Source: Segatella cerevisiae (GTDB taxonomy: Bacteria > Bacteroidota > Bacteroidia > Bacteroidales > Bacteroidaceae). Taken from it: a stretch of DNA of 55,554 bases. The position numbers and the translations under genes were made by a program. The stretch is from NCBI RefSeq assembly GCF_024054555.1, contig NZ_JAMXLY010000018.1, positions 1-55,554 of the forward strand, read 5' to 3'. The notes beneath the pieces are model-generated. The model was not told where the DNA came from. It ran no database searches and saw only the letters and a list, made by a program, of their open reading frames with translations. Of this stretch, positions 45,150-52,887 are shown piece after piece; the stretch's first letter is position 1; each line of letters begins with the position of its first letter.

Positions 45150-45218
45150 CAAATGTAGGGCTCTGAAATTTCATTAGTGGAACAGAAATATTACGATTGG
45201 ATAACAGGAAGGTTACAA
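45150..45218 (-). promoter_or_regulatory. Pho-box array and promoter of the SusC-SusD-phosphoesterase operon
   Basis: Reading leftward, four 7-base repeats are exactly 11 bp apart: TTGTAAC (45212-45218), CTGTTAT (45201-45207), TCGTAAT (45190-45196) and CTGTTCC (45179-45185). A -7 element TACATTTG is at 45150-45157, 21 bp from the last repeat. Same layout as the promoters of the PiT and pstC genes. Confidence 0.75.
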
Positions 45219-45314
45219 AATGATGATGAACAAGACATTTGGAGTATAAAAGGGAGGGGAAAAACTTCTATAAGTTTCTCATTGAAGGCGCTCTCAAAGT
45301 CTTTCTGTACGAAG

Positions 45315-45351
45315 AAAGGATGAATCCAACTTTCGAGTCGATTCATCCTTT
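45315..45351. terminator. Terminator hairpin after the first lipoprotein gene
   Basis: AAAGGATGAATC (45315-45326) pairs perfectly over 12 bp with GATTCATCCTTT (45340-45351). Read leftward it follows the lipoprotein stop at 45398 and separates it from the SusC promoter. Confidence 0.7.
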
Positions 45352-45397
45352 ATTATTGCTAAATAACCTCAAGTTTATAGTCCGCTGCCGGATCAGT

Positions 45398-46213
45398 CTA
45401 TTCATCAATGACGTACTGATAAATATGATTGGCAGAGATTTCGTCAGATAGATAAGTTTGCTGATTGTTCTGTAGGGGAATGATCAGACCTAAATTTGTC
45501 AGTCCTTTGGAGCAGTTCTTGTAGATGTAAAACCATGCTCCACTTAATCCGACCGTCCCACTCCAGTCTGTAGGATATCCTGTAACTTGTGCATTCTTAT
45601 ACACACATACAGCTGCATAGGGATTGCTCATCTTTACCTCGCCGGTAAGGATCTCCCCATAGGTGTCATTTTCTTCCTCAGTCAGTGCCTCGTTCTTGCC
45701 ATAGAGATACAATTTTGTAGTTCCTGCCGGGAGATGATCCAATGGATCTTTCCATGTAATCCAGGAATACTGCTGCGTCTCTGTACCATCGGAATAGTTG
45801 GTGACGTAGATATTACAGCCATATTTAGGAACGGAGATATAGTTGCTTCCGGTATGTACTGTTATACTGTTTAGCACCGTCCCTTTCGTGATAATGGCTT
45901 GACCTTCTGACGTGTAAAGATCTTGGGAAGCCACCAGATAAGCGGTGAATGTTGTAGGTATGACCGGTACAAAATCTACAATGTCCGAACTTCTTGTTAT
46001 TGCAAGCGGATTACCTTTAACGAGTGACTTGGTTCCGGCATTGTATATGAAAGGTGTGCTATTACCGGACAGGTCAAGAGTGGAGTCTGTTCCAATCTGT
46101 AGATTGACTTTCACATATTCCAAGGCAGGTCCTGTTGAATTATCATTGTCAGAGCAACCCGCAAACAAGAAAGTTGCAAACAATATGGCAAGAAAGAATG
46201 AAGCTTTTTTCAT
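45398..46213 (-). CDS. Lipoprotein of a four-member tandem family (copy A)
   Basis: 271 residues from ATG 46213 (MKKASFFLAILFATF, lipobox FAGC); an ATG 11 codons upstream is also in frame. It shares with the next three genes: 'PTTFTAYLVASQDLYTSEGQ', a 'NYISVPKYGCNIYVTNY' strand pair, 'TTKLYLYGK', 'NPYAAVCVYKNAQVTG', an aromatic 'AWFYIYK' strand, and the ending 'ISANHIYQYVI'. Unlike the other copies it stops right after this last motif. A beta-rich surface or periplasmic lipoprotein is predicted; I recognise no named family, and a distant link to fimbrillin-like proteins is only a guess. Confidence 0.75.
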   Translation of the reverse strand: MKKASFFLAILFATFLFAGCSDNDNSTGPALEYVKVNLQIGTDSTLDLSGNSTPFIYNAGTKSLVKGNPLAITRSSDIVDFVPVIPTTFTAYLVASQDLYTSEGQAIITKGTVLNSITVHTGSNYISVPKYGCNIYVTNYSDGTETQQYSWITWKDPLDHLPAGTTKLYLYGKNEALTEEENDTYGEILTGEVKMSNPYAAVCVYKNAQVTGYPTDWSGTVGLSGAWFYIYKNCSKGLTNLGLIIPLQNNQQTYLSDEISANHIYQYVIDE

Positions 46214-46290
46214 CCTTCCGGTTTTCTTAGTATTTTCAGTTCTCATCGTTATTCTATGGTCATAAAACCTCTTTTCTATTCAATGTCTGA

Positions 46291-46322
46291 CTTTCCTCTT
46301 TCAGTCATCCGAAAGAGGAAAG
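46291..46322. terminator. Perfect 12-bp hairpin between lipoprotein copies B and A
   Basis: CTTTCCTCTTTC (46291-46302), loop AGTCATCC, GAAAGAGGAAAG (46311-46322). No T run follows on the gene strand, so it may be a terminator for copy B or an mRNA stabiliser in the leader of copy A. Confidence 0.5.
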
Positions 46323-46399
46323 GTAGGTATTTTATTTGTAATGGTTATAAACAAATTGCATTTTTATATCTGTTTAACATCTGCTGATAAGCAACGTTC

Positions 46400-47212
46400 T
46401 TAAATATTAATATCAGAACTGTAAGTATGTGAGAATCCATTCACTTTTACGATGAAAGAAGCCTCCGTTGCTGTTAAAGTATACTGATAAATCTGATTGG
46501 CGGCAATATCCTTTTGCAGAGTGTAGGTCTGGTTTCCCATTCCGTCAAGGTTGATTGGAATCTCTGTGTCTGTTTCCGAATTTCGGATATAGAGATAATA
46601 CCAGTTGCCTTTTTCATCATAAGCATTGCCGTCTTTGTAAACCGGTTTTCCTGACACATAGCTATTCTTGTAGATGGCTACTGCGGCGTAGGGTGTAGAT
46701 AGTGTTATGTCCACGGTGTTACCGTCACTGAGCAGGTCTTTCTCTTGCGTACCATAATAGTAGAGGGTTGTGGTACTTTCGGGAAGAGTTGAGGCTGGGT
46801 CAGTAGTGCTCCAAACCTTGTTGCTGTCATAGTTGCTTACAAAAACTTTATATTTCATTGCCGGTACTGTAATGGTATTTGTGCCATCGTTGACTGATAC
46901 GGTTTTGACCAATTTGCCGCTCTTGTACTGCCCCTTGTTTTCTGCTGCAACAAAATAGGCTTTGAATGCGGCCGGAAGGTCTGGGGTGAAGGAACTGTCG
47001 GAAGAAGCGCTGCCTGCACGGGTGAGTCCTTTATAGGTTTGTACCCGGGCTAAAGAACTGGTTTGTTCCGTAATGTCCAAACTTGTACGGAGTTGTATCG
47101 TTACATCTTTTTCTGAGTTATTGATTATTTGATCAGGAACGGCATCTCCGCCGGAGCAGGAAAAACTGATAAAAATCGGAAGTATAACAAAGGTTAACAT
47201 GAATTTTCTCAT
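46400..47212 (-). CDS. Lipoprotein of the four-member tandem family (copy B)
   Basis: 270 residues, lipobox SFSC (near residue 19). Shared motifs: 'FKAYFVAAENKGQYKSGKLV', 'NTITVPAMKYKVFVSNY', 'TTTLYYYGT', 'TPYAAVAIYKNSYVSGKP', 'NWYYLYIRN' and 'IAANQIYQYTL', followed by a C-terminal beta tail absent from copy A. The start has a strong Shine-Dalgarno sequence, AGGAGGT, five bases before the ATG, which is unusual in this phylum. The upstream leader is long (about 350 bp) and holds repeated GTTATC motifs. Function unknown. Confidence 0.78.
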   Translation of the reverse strand: MRKFMLTFVILPIFISFSCSGGDAVPDQIINNSEKDVTIQLRTSLDITEQTSSLARVQTYKGLTRAGSASSDSSFTPDLPAAFKAYFVAAENKGQYKSGKLVKTVSVNDGTNTITVPAMKYKVFVSNYDSNKVWSTTDPASTLPESTTTLYYYGTQEKDLLSDGNTVDITLSTPYAAVAIYKNSYVSGKPVYKDGNAYDEKGNWYYLYIRNSETDTEIPINLDGMGNQTYTLQKDIAANQIYQYTLTATEASFIVKVNGFSHTYSSDINI

Positions 47213-47559
47213 AAGACCTCCTATTTTAAAATGTTATCGTTATCCCTTTTGGGGTTATCTTCATTGGATACGGGTTATTTCGTACCTATAAAGTTATCTA
47301 TTTTTCGTGAGATAACGATTTCGGTCTTGCCTGAAAAAATGTTATTTTAATAGTCTATAACTGTTATTACCTTAAATTTAACTTTCGATTAATCAGATTA
47401 CTCCTTACACCTTATATATATAGAGGTTTGTCTCTGAAAGTTTTCTTTTTCACTATGAAATATACCTTTTTGGGGAAAAAGTATGATACCTATTACTGGT
47501 GATCAACCTTAGTCGACAGATACTGAATTTCGGTGAACCCGTCTTGCCTCATAACACGA
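47213..47559. other. Long leader region of lipoprotein copy B with GTTATC motifs
   Basis: 347 bases without a gene. GTTATC occurs at 47233, 47239, 47254 and 47293 and GTTATT at 47274, giving a rough 19-21 bp rhythm. GTTATCT (47293-47299) can pair with AGATAAC (47310-47316). No TAnnTTTG box in the right orientation was found. Confidence 0.4.
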
Positions 47560-48519
47560 CTATTCCGAAAAGATATTGATGACCTCATTGATCGTCTTTT
47601 GGAAAGGATCAGCAATGATATTGATTCCTGCATCAGTTGTGTCAGTCCCTGTATGGAAGGTGAACGTATATACATTGTTACCGATGATCGGCTGCTCGAG
47701 TGCATAGGGTTGACCAGCGAATTTTGCGACACCTTCTAGATTGACCAGCGTCTTGGCAGAAATAGAGGAAACGTTGTCTTGAGGGCATCGGATATAGAGA
47801 TAGTACCAGGTGCCCGTGGCATCCGTCTTGTAATAGAAGAGTGTTTCCTTTTGTTTCCCTTTATCCAGATCGTCATATTCCGGAGCTTCCGTGCTGCTCA
47901 CGGGGGCAGCGTTCCTGATACAGACAGCCGAATAGGAATTGTTGATGTCGATGCTGGTGGTCTTTGTCATCGAGAAATCGATGTCGTCATCACTTGCGCC
48001 GTAGAGGTAAAGCGTCTGAGAGGCGTCTGGAAGATCGGCGATAGAGGTCTGAAACGGCTCGTTGAGAGTCTCCTTTATGCCGTGGTAGTTGGACACGTAG
48101 ACCCTGCACTTCATGGCAGGGACAGAATCCGTAGCCGTATAAGTTGTCGTGGCGGTGCCGTCTGCATTCGTTTGTGTCTTGCCCTTCAATACTGTTGTAT
48201 CCACGATTTCACCATAGATATACTGACCTCGTGTCTCGTCTGCGACGATATAGGCTGTCAGGGAATCCGGCATGGATGTGATTTCCGAGGGTACAGCCAC
48301 CGTATTGCTATCTATGCCCTCTACCGTTGCGCGAGTTGTTATACTTTGGAGCGGTTGTTCTTTTTCAACTGTCTTGATGTTGGTAAAGGCTCCTAACGTT
48401 ACCAATGTATTCGGGACTTTTGCGTCTGCCAACTCATCATCTCCTCCCGAGTGATGCGAGCAAGAGCTCATGACTACTATATTTGTCAGGATAGCAGACA
48501 CTAAGAGCGTTCGTTTCAT
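47560..48519 (-). CDS. Lipoprotein of the four-member tandem family (copy C)
   Basis: 319 residues, lipobox MSSC (near residue 20). It is the most divergent copy but keeps 'SLTAYIVADETRGQYIYGEIV', 'VPAMKCRVYVSNYHG', 'SQTLYLYGASDDD', 'NSYSAVCIRNAAPV', 'GTWYYLYIRCP' and 'IIGNNVYTFTF'. An insertion of about 20 residues follows the 'TVLKGKTQTNADGTATTT' segment. Function unknown; an envelope location is predicted. Confidence 0.75.
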   Translation of the reverse strand: MKRTLLVSAILTNIVVMSSCSHHSGGDDELADAKVPNTLVTLGAFTNIKTVEKEQPLQSITTRATVEGIDSNTVAVPSEITSMPDSLTAYIVADETRGQYIYGEIVDTTVLKGKTQTNADGTATTTYTATDSVPAMKCRVYVSNYHGIKETLNEPFQTSIADLPDASQTLYLYGASDDDIDFSMTKTTSIDINNSYSAVCIRNAAPVSSTEAPEYDDLDKGKQKETLFYYKTDATGTWYYLYIRCPQDNVSSISAKTLVNLEGVAKFAGQPYALEQPIIGNNVYTFTFHTGTDTTDAGINIIADPFQKTINEVINIFSE

Positions 48520-48639
48520 GTGTTTTCTGTTTAAACATTCACTTCTATATATTGATCGTCTTTCTGCCCAAAATCATTGAGTAGATATGACGCATTATCG
48601 TAAAATCGTCTGATGAGGGGATAGATAGCTTATTCTTTA

Positions 48640-49572
48640 TCAGCTATCCTTTATAAGTTTATCAGAGTTCCAGTCTACATGGTAATGTACAGTTGTCGGT
48701 GTCGAACCTTGGAATGCGTCCACAGTGATGATAATTCCGCCGCTTGCGTTCACGGTGTACTGGTAGATGTTGTCAGCTGTGATGCTTTTAGGGAAGTCGT
48801 AGGCTTTCCCGTCGGGTATTCCCTCAAGGTTTTCCACTATGACTGTGAAATTGGTAGTTGTTGTGCCGTCTGTGGGTGCCTTGACATATATGTAATACCA
48901 TCCTTTATTGTCGTCAAGCGCATAATCTGTCTGGTCGTTGTCATTGACGACTCCTTTGACATGACCGTTGTTAGCCACGCATACGGCAGCATAATGGTTG
49001 ACCATATTCACTGTCGCATTGGCTGCAGCCGTGGTAGAACTGAAATCTGCGGTGCTGTCCGTGCCAAACAGATAGAGAGTTGTACTGCTCACCGGCAGAT
49101 TGTCTTCCAAGGCTTCTACGGCACTTTCGCTGTCAGTAGTCCGGTCAGCCTCCAGACTGTTGGTCGGCTCATAATTGGTCACATAAATATGATACTTGAT
49201 GGCGGGTACGGAAATACGGTTGCTGCCTTGATTGACTGTGACTTTTCTCACAATAGAACCTTTGGCATATTCGCTGGTGCCTTCAGCTGCCACAAAATAA
49301 GCCGTGAACTGGGTAGGGATAACCGGGGCGAAATTGGCGGAACTGGTTGTAATAGCTCTCGTCAATTTATTGGTAGAATTCGTGGAGAATGAACTGCTAT
49401 CTTCTTTTATCTCAATTCCCGAGGTAATATCCAGGCTTACGGTAGTAATACCGGAAGTATTCCCTGATCTGGCAGTATCGTCAAGCAGACCGTTGGCATC
49501 ATCACTTGAGCATGCACTGAACAACAAACTCATGACAATTGCAGCAGTCAAGCTGAAAAGCAAATTTTTCAT
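48640..49572 (-). CDS. Lipoprotein of the four-member tandem family (copy D)
   Basis: 310 residues from ATG 49572 (MKNLLFSLTAAIVMSLLFSAC, lipobox FSAC); the frame is open 18 codons further, but the signal peptide fixes this start. Family motifs: 'FTAYFVAAEGTSEYAKGSIV', 'NRISVPAIKYHIYVTNY', 'STTLYLFGTD', 'NHYAAVCVANNGHVKG', 'GWYYIYVKAP' and 'ITADNIYQYTVNASGG'. It is the first gene in the direction of transcription and has a likely promoter at 49721-49728. Gaps of 120 to 350 bp separate the copies, so they may be transcribed separately. Confidence 0.77.
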   Translation of the reverse strand: MKNLLFSLTAAIVMSLLFSACSSDDANGLLDDTARSGNTSGITTVSLDITSGIEIKEDSSSFSTNSTNKLTRAITTSSANFAPVIPTQFTAYFVAAEGTSEYAKGSIVRKVTVNQGSNRISVPAIKYHIYVTNYEPTNSLEADRTTDSESAVEALEDNLPVSSTTLYLFGTDSTADFSSTTAAANATVNMVNHYAAVCVANNGHVKGVVNDNDQTDYALDDNKGWYYIYVKAPTDGTTTTNFTVIVENLEGIPDGKAYDFPKSITADNIYQYTVNASGGIIITVDAFQGSTPTTVHYHVDWNSDKLIKDS

Positions 49573-49720
49573 TCTCTTGTAAAAAACGTATTCACTAAAG
49601 ATTTTGTTATCTGGTATCCTGTTCAAAACTTTGGTATTGGGCCTAGGTTCATTTCTAATTTCAAAAATTCATAAGTCGGTCATTTTCAATAGCTCTGTGA
49701 GCTCCTCTTTAAAAGTTGTG

Positions 49721-49728
49721 CAAAATTA
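49721..49728 (-). promoter_or_regulatory. Promoter -7 element of lipoprotein copy D (TAATTTTG)
   Basis: TAnnTTTG match reading leftward, about 150 bases before the copy D start. No Pho-like repeats are found upstream of it. Confidence 0.45.
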
Positions 49729-50117
49729 AATATATTATTTGATATGGGTTTGTAATAACTGTAAAAATGCGCTGTAGTTTAAATATATTTAACTATATAT
49801 CGCGTTTATTTCGCTTGTTTATACATAATTTATTAGTTATTGTCTTCCGATTAACTCTCCTATATATTATTGATTTTCAATTTTTTATATTGCGTTCCGA
49901 CCCATCATGAGGGTGATTTATAAGACCTTCTTCAGATACTATAGACCTTCCTATCTCCCTATTTTTTGGGGTTACGGATAAGATTCAGTCCAAAGATGTT
50001 TTTATCACTTATTGCGTTGCATCTGCTTGAGTGAGTTAATTGATATGCATCCTATACTTACGGGATAGAGGGAGACATCCATCTTATCAATACCTATTCC
50101 CACCCACCAATATGCAC

Positions 50118-50172
50118 GATAATGGTGCACCAAAATGGTGGATAATGGTGTACCATTATCCACCATTTTGGT
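50118..50172. repeat. 23-bp direct repeat merging into a 21-bp-arm palindrome
   Basis: GATAATGGTG recurs at 50118 and 50141, exactly 23 bp apart, with cores GGTGCACC (50124) and GGTGTACC (50147). In addition CCAAAATGGTGGATAATGGT (50130-50149) is the exact reverse complement of 50152-50171, extended by one more A-T pair, with only GT between. The arms are 21 bp, so the DNA could extrude as a cruciform or the RNA fold into a very stable hairpin. Confidence 0.85.
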
Positions 50173-50421
50173 AAGTCCTATTCATGAAAGACAAATTCAA
50201 GTCTAGATATTGCGCGTCTCTGACTGAGACTAAGATTCTCCGTGTGTTTGTGGAGGGGTATGTTATTAGACATTACCTGTATTGCCATTAGCAAGCCTAT
50301 TGCCAAAGTCGTCTTATAGTGATGATGGATCAATGGTGAATTCCGTAATTTCATTACAGTTATAGGCAACAATCGGATTGCTTATTACAATAGAGGTTAT
50401 TGGTGAGAGTGTTTGAAATAA

Positions 50422-50497
50422 ATACTTTCAGAAGGTATGAAACTGATGGGGAAACTTGACAAAAGAGGTTTCGCTGAGTTCAACCTTCTGAAAGTAT
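50422..50497. other. Structured element with perfect 15-bp outer stem
   Basis: ATACTTTCAGAAGGT (50422-50436) is the exact reverse complement of 50483-50497. The enclosed 46 bases contain GAAAC and GTTTC segments able to pair. Read leftward it lies about 100 bases after the esterase stop. It may be a terminator, a small RNA or a remnant of a mobile element. Confidence 0.55.
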
Positions 50498-50599
50498 GAC
50501 TGGAGAGATGCCTGTCAAAAGAGAAAACGGCCTGTCCGGAAGGCGGAAGATTTCATTTGCAGGAACGCTTCTCTAATCCTGAGGCAGGTGCATTCTGAC

Positions 50600-51427
50600 T
50601 CATTTGAAGAGTTGCATGAGACCGTAGTAAAATCCGGGGATGGCTACTGTACCATGGGTATCATCAGGGAAATCTTTCAGAAAATAGTGGAGTCCCTTGA
50701 TCTGCGGCAAAGTAGTAGACAGCAGATGATCAGCGTCATAGAAATGCGTGATCACACGGTCTGTCCGCTTCTTTGTGGCCGTTCCGACAAAGAGATTCTT
50801 CCCGGTGAAATCCTTTCCGGCAATCAGGCTTCCTGCAGACTTGGCTAACTTGGCCTGATCCCACCAGAGGCTAGGGTCGATGGCGATGTAGGTGTCAAAC
50901 AACTCCGGATGATTGAGGAAGGTGTACATCGTAAAAAGTCCTCCATAGGAATGGCCGATCAGGACATTGTGACCGTTCGTTCTGAAAGCACTGTCCACCG
51001 CATGACGGAGCTCTCCGGTAAGGAATTTGGAGAAATTCTTGCTTCCTCCACCTTCTACGGCAGCACCGGGAGAAATCTTCCCGTCCCTCCCTGCAGCGGA
51101 TGCTGTGGGTGTCAGGTCACGTGTCCGGTCCGTGTTCAGGACGCCTACGATGATATGCTCAGGCATTCTTTTCCCTCTTCCCGAACAGAGGACATGGGTC
51201 ATGCCCACCATTGCCTTGAAGAAAGAGTCGCCGTCAAGCAGATAGATCACTGGATAGGTCTCTTTACTGTTTTTGTCATAGTTATCAGGCAGATGAACCC
51301 AATAGCTTCTTTTTTCATGCAAGACTTTTGAATCCAAGGTGTACTGTTTGCCAATACAAATATCCTCCTGACTCCATAAGCATAAAGGAGTCAAGAGGAA
51401 TAAGAGAATAATGAGGTTTCTGTTCAT
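50600..51427 (-). CDS. Secreted alpha/beta-hydrolase esterase (Fes/IroE-like)
   Basis: A 275-residue exported esterase of the esterase-D/IroE type. Signal peptide MNRNLIILLFLLTPLCLW (ends WSQ); 'VIYLLDGDSFFKAMVGM' as in family N-domains; nucleophile elbow GHSYGGLF; 'AIDPSLWWD' after it; catalytic His in 'DTHGTVAIPGFYYGL'. Relatives in enterobacteria cut the trilactone backbone of enterobactin or salmochelin. It is the third gene after a TonB receptor and a DUF4374 lipoprotein with 39 bp spacing, so it probably opens imported siderophores in the periplasm. Other ester substrates remain possible. Confidence 0.82.
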   Translation of the reverse strand: MNRNLIILLFLLTPLCLWSQEDICIGKQYTLDSKVLHEKRSYWVHLPDNYDKNSKETYPVIYLLDGDSFFKAMVGMTHVLCSGRGKRMPEHIIVGVLNTDRTRDLTPTASAAGRDGKISPGAAVEGGGSKNFSKFLTGELRHAVDSAFRTNGHNVLIGHSYGGLFTMYTFLNHPELFDTYIAIDPSLWWDQAKLAKSAGSLIAGKDFTGKNLFVGTATKKRTDRVITHFYDADHLLSTTLPQIKGLHYFLKDFPDDTHGTVAIPGFYYGLMQLFK

Positions 51428-51466
51428 TCTATCTATTCAAGAAGAAAGTATGTTTCCTTTTTCATA

Positions 51467-52852
51467 TTATTCTACCGGAATGAGTTTGCCAACGCCACTG
51501 ATCTGTTCAGCACCTACAGTAAGTCCTTTGGTCGCTTCGCCTGTCTCAGGGTTAATGCAGTAAATTGTAGGTTGGGTGCCGTCAGTCGTAGTGATAGGCA
51601 TATAAGCGATTCCGTTCTCGACATATGGTTCATCACCAAAGCCCGAGATAACGCTGGCATCAGGCAAGCCCTTTACAAAAGTGAGGGTCTTGTTTTCACC
51701 ATTGTAAACCGCCAGTTGATTGGCTGTAAATCCTTTCTCTGTCAATGGTCTGTCATACATCAACAGAAGGAAATTATCTTTTGTGAGGTGCCAGCTGCGG
51801 ACAAATGATTTGCCGTTGGAGAGGGCTTCGATATTGCAGTAGTAGTTCGGGTCAAACTCCTCCGTACCTGATTTGATGCGTACGACACCTGCAGGCAGAG
51901 TAGTCTTCTGTTCGTCAGAGGTCATGGTCTTGGCATAACTGGGTGAGAAGACATACACGTCCCCATTGTCGGCAGCCCATATCATCTGATAATACTGAGA
52001 ACGACTTCGGCCACAAGCATAACTGATCTTGTCGGTCTTGATCAGTTTCGGGTTGCTCAAAGTCTGGTCTTTGTAAATGGCTATCCATGCTTCGTTGGGA
52101 TACTGTGTCCATTGCAATTCCCCTTTGACATAAGTGCTGCTGCCGACACCGCCTGATTCTGTCTTTACGAGATCTGGATATTTGACATACTTGCCGCCTT
52201 CAGCCTTTACGCCATACTGGCTTAAGCCCATAGGGATAGGGGCGGAGAAGATCTTGTCGTTCACTTGCAGAATGCCTGCCAAGGTGACGAACTCACCATT
52301 GCCCAGATAATTCTCGGCCTTCATGACATCCTGATTGTCGGTGTAAGTTTGGTCCTTCACGTTCAGGTAAGAGACCAGGAATCCCTTAGGCAAGTAACCG
52401 TTTTCGTCGGCATACTGCTTGTCGAGATCTCCTGTGGAGGTGGTGATGATATAGTCGTTGAAGGTACCGTATGAAGTGAATCTCTTGATCTCATAGGTCA
52501 TGTCACGCTCCTGCAAATCGCCTTTGGAATTTAGAATGTAAGAGGAACTTACGCCAGCATTTCCCTGGTTGTATACCAGACGGTACAGATACTTGTTCTG
52601 TTGGAATATCCAATATGTTCCGTCTTCTGTCACCAACCCGTTGTGCAAGGTCGTTACCGAACCTGTGTCAAGTGCTTCTGCCTTCAACAGGTAATTGGCA
52701 TCTGATGAAGTTGCGACGACCACATAACTGGCATTTGATCCAGGACCCACAGGGTTGACCGGCTCTGAACTATCGTTGTCACTGCTGCAGGATGCGAGCA
52801 TGCACCCCGCTGTTATCATTGTTAAAAAACTCTTTGTGAAATACTGTTTCAT
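51467..52852 (-). CDS. DUF4374 lipoprotein (XusB-like siderophore-binding protein)
   Basis: 461 residues from ATG 52852 ([22 protein letters not shown], lipobox LASC); the frame extends 13 codons upstream. The body is a repeating beta-strand pattern as in a propeller. DUF4374 includes XusB of Bacteroides thetaiotaomicron, a surface lipoprotein that binds iron-loaded enterobactin for its TonB receptor XusA. Here too it directly follows a TonB receptor (35 bp). The third partner, a PepSY membrane protein (XusC) in B. thetaiotaomicron, is replaced by an esterase. Function is inferred from family and context. Confidence 0.8.
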   Translation of the reverse strand: MKQYFTKSFLTMITAGCMLASCSSDNDSSEPVNPVGPGSNASYVVVATSSDANYLLKAEALDTGSVTTLHNGLVTEDGTYWIFQQNKYLYRLVYNQGNAGVSSSYILNSKGDLQERDMTYEIKRFTSYGTFNDYIITTSTGDLDKQYADENGYLPKGFLVSYLNVKDQTYTDNQDVMKAENYLGNGEFVTLAGILQVNDKIFSAPIPMGLSQYGVKAEGGKYVKYPDLVKTESGGVGSSTYVKGELQWTQYPNEAWIAIYKDQTLSNPKLIKTDKISYACGRSRSQYYQMIWAADNGDVYVFSPSYAKTMTSDEQKTTLPAGVVRIKSGTEEFDPNYYCNIEALSNGKSFVRSWHLTKDNFLLLMYDRPLTEKGFTANQLAVYNGENKTLTFVKGLPDASVISGFGDEPYVENGIAYMPITTTDGTQPTIYCINPETGEATKGLTVGAEQISGVGKLIPVE

Positions 52853-52887
52853 CTTATTGTTATTGGTTACTGTTATATAAATGATTA

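Larger units (their letters stand above)
49729..50599. other. Gene-free stretch with palindrome and large hairpin
   Basis: About 870 A/T-rich bases between lipoprotein copy D and the esterase stop. It holds a 23-bp repeat with near-perfect palindrome (50118-50172) and a long-stem structure (50422-50497). I see no real gene. Confidence 0.6.

Noticed and set aside
50178..50372. 64-codon frame in the gene-free stretch upstream of the lipoprotein cluster
   Set aside because: No signal, motif, promoter or coding-like composition; it starts next to the palindrome.
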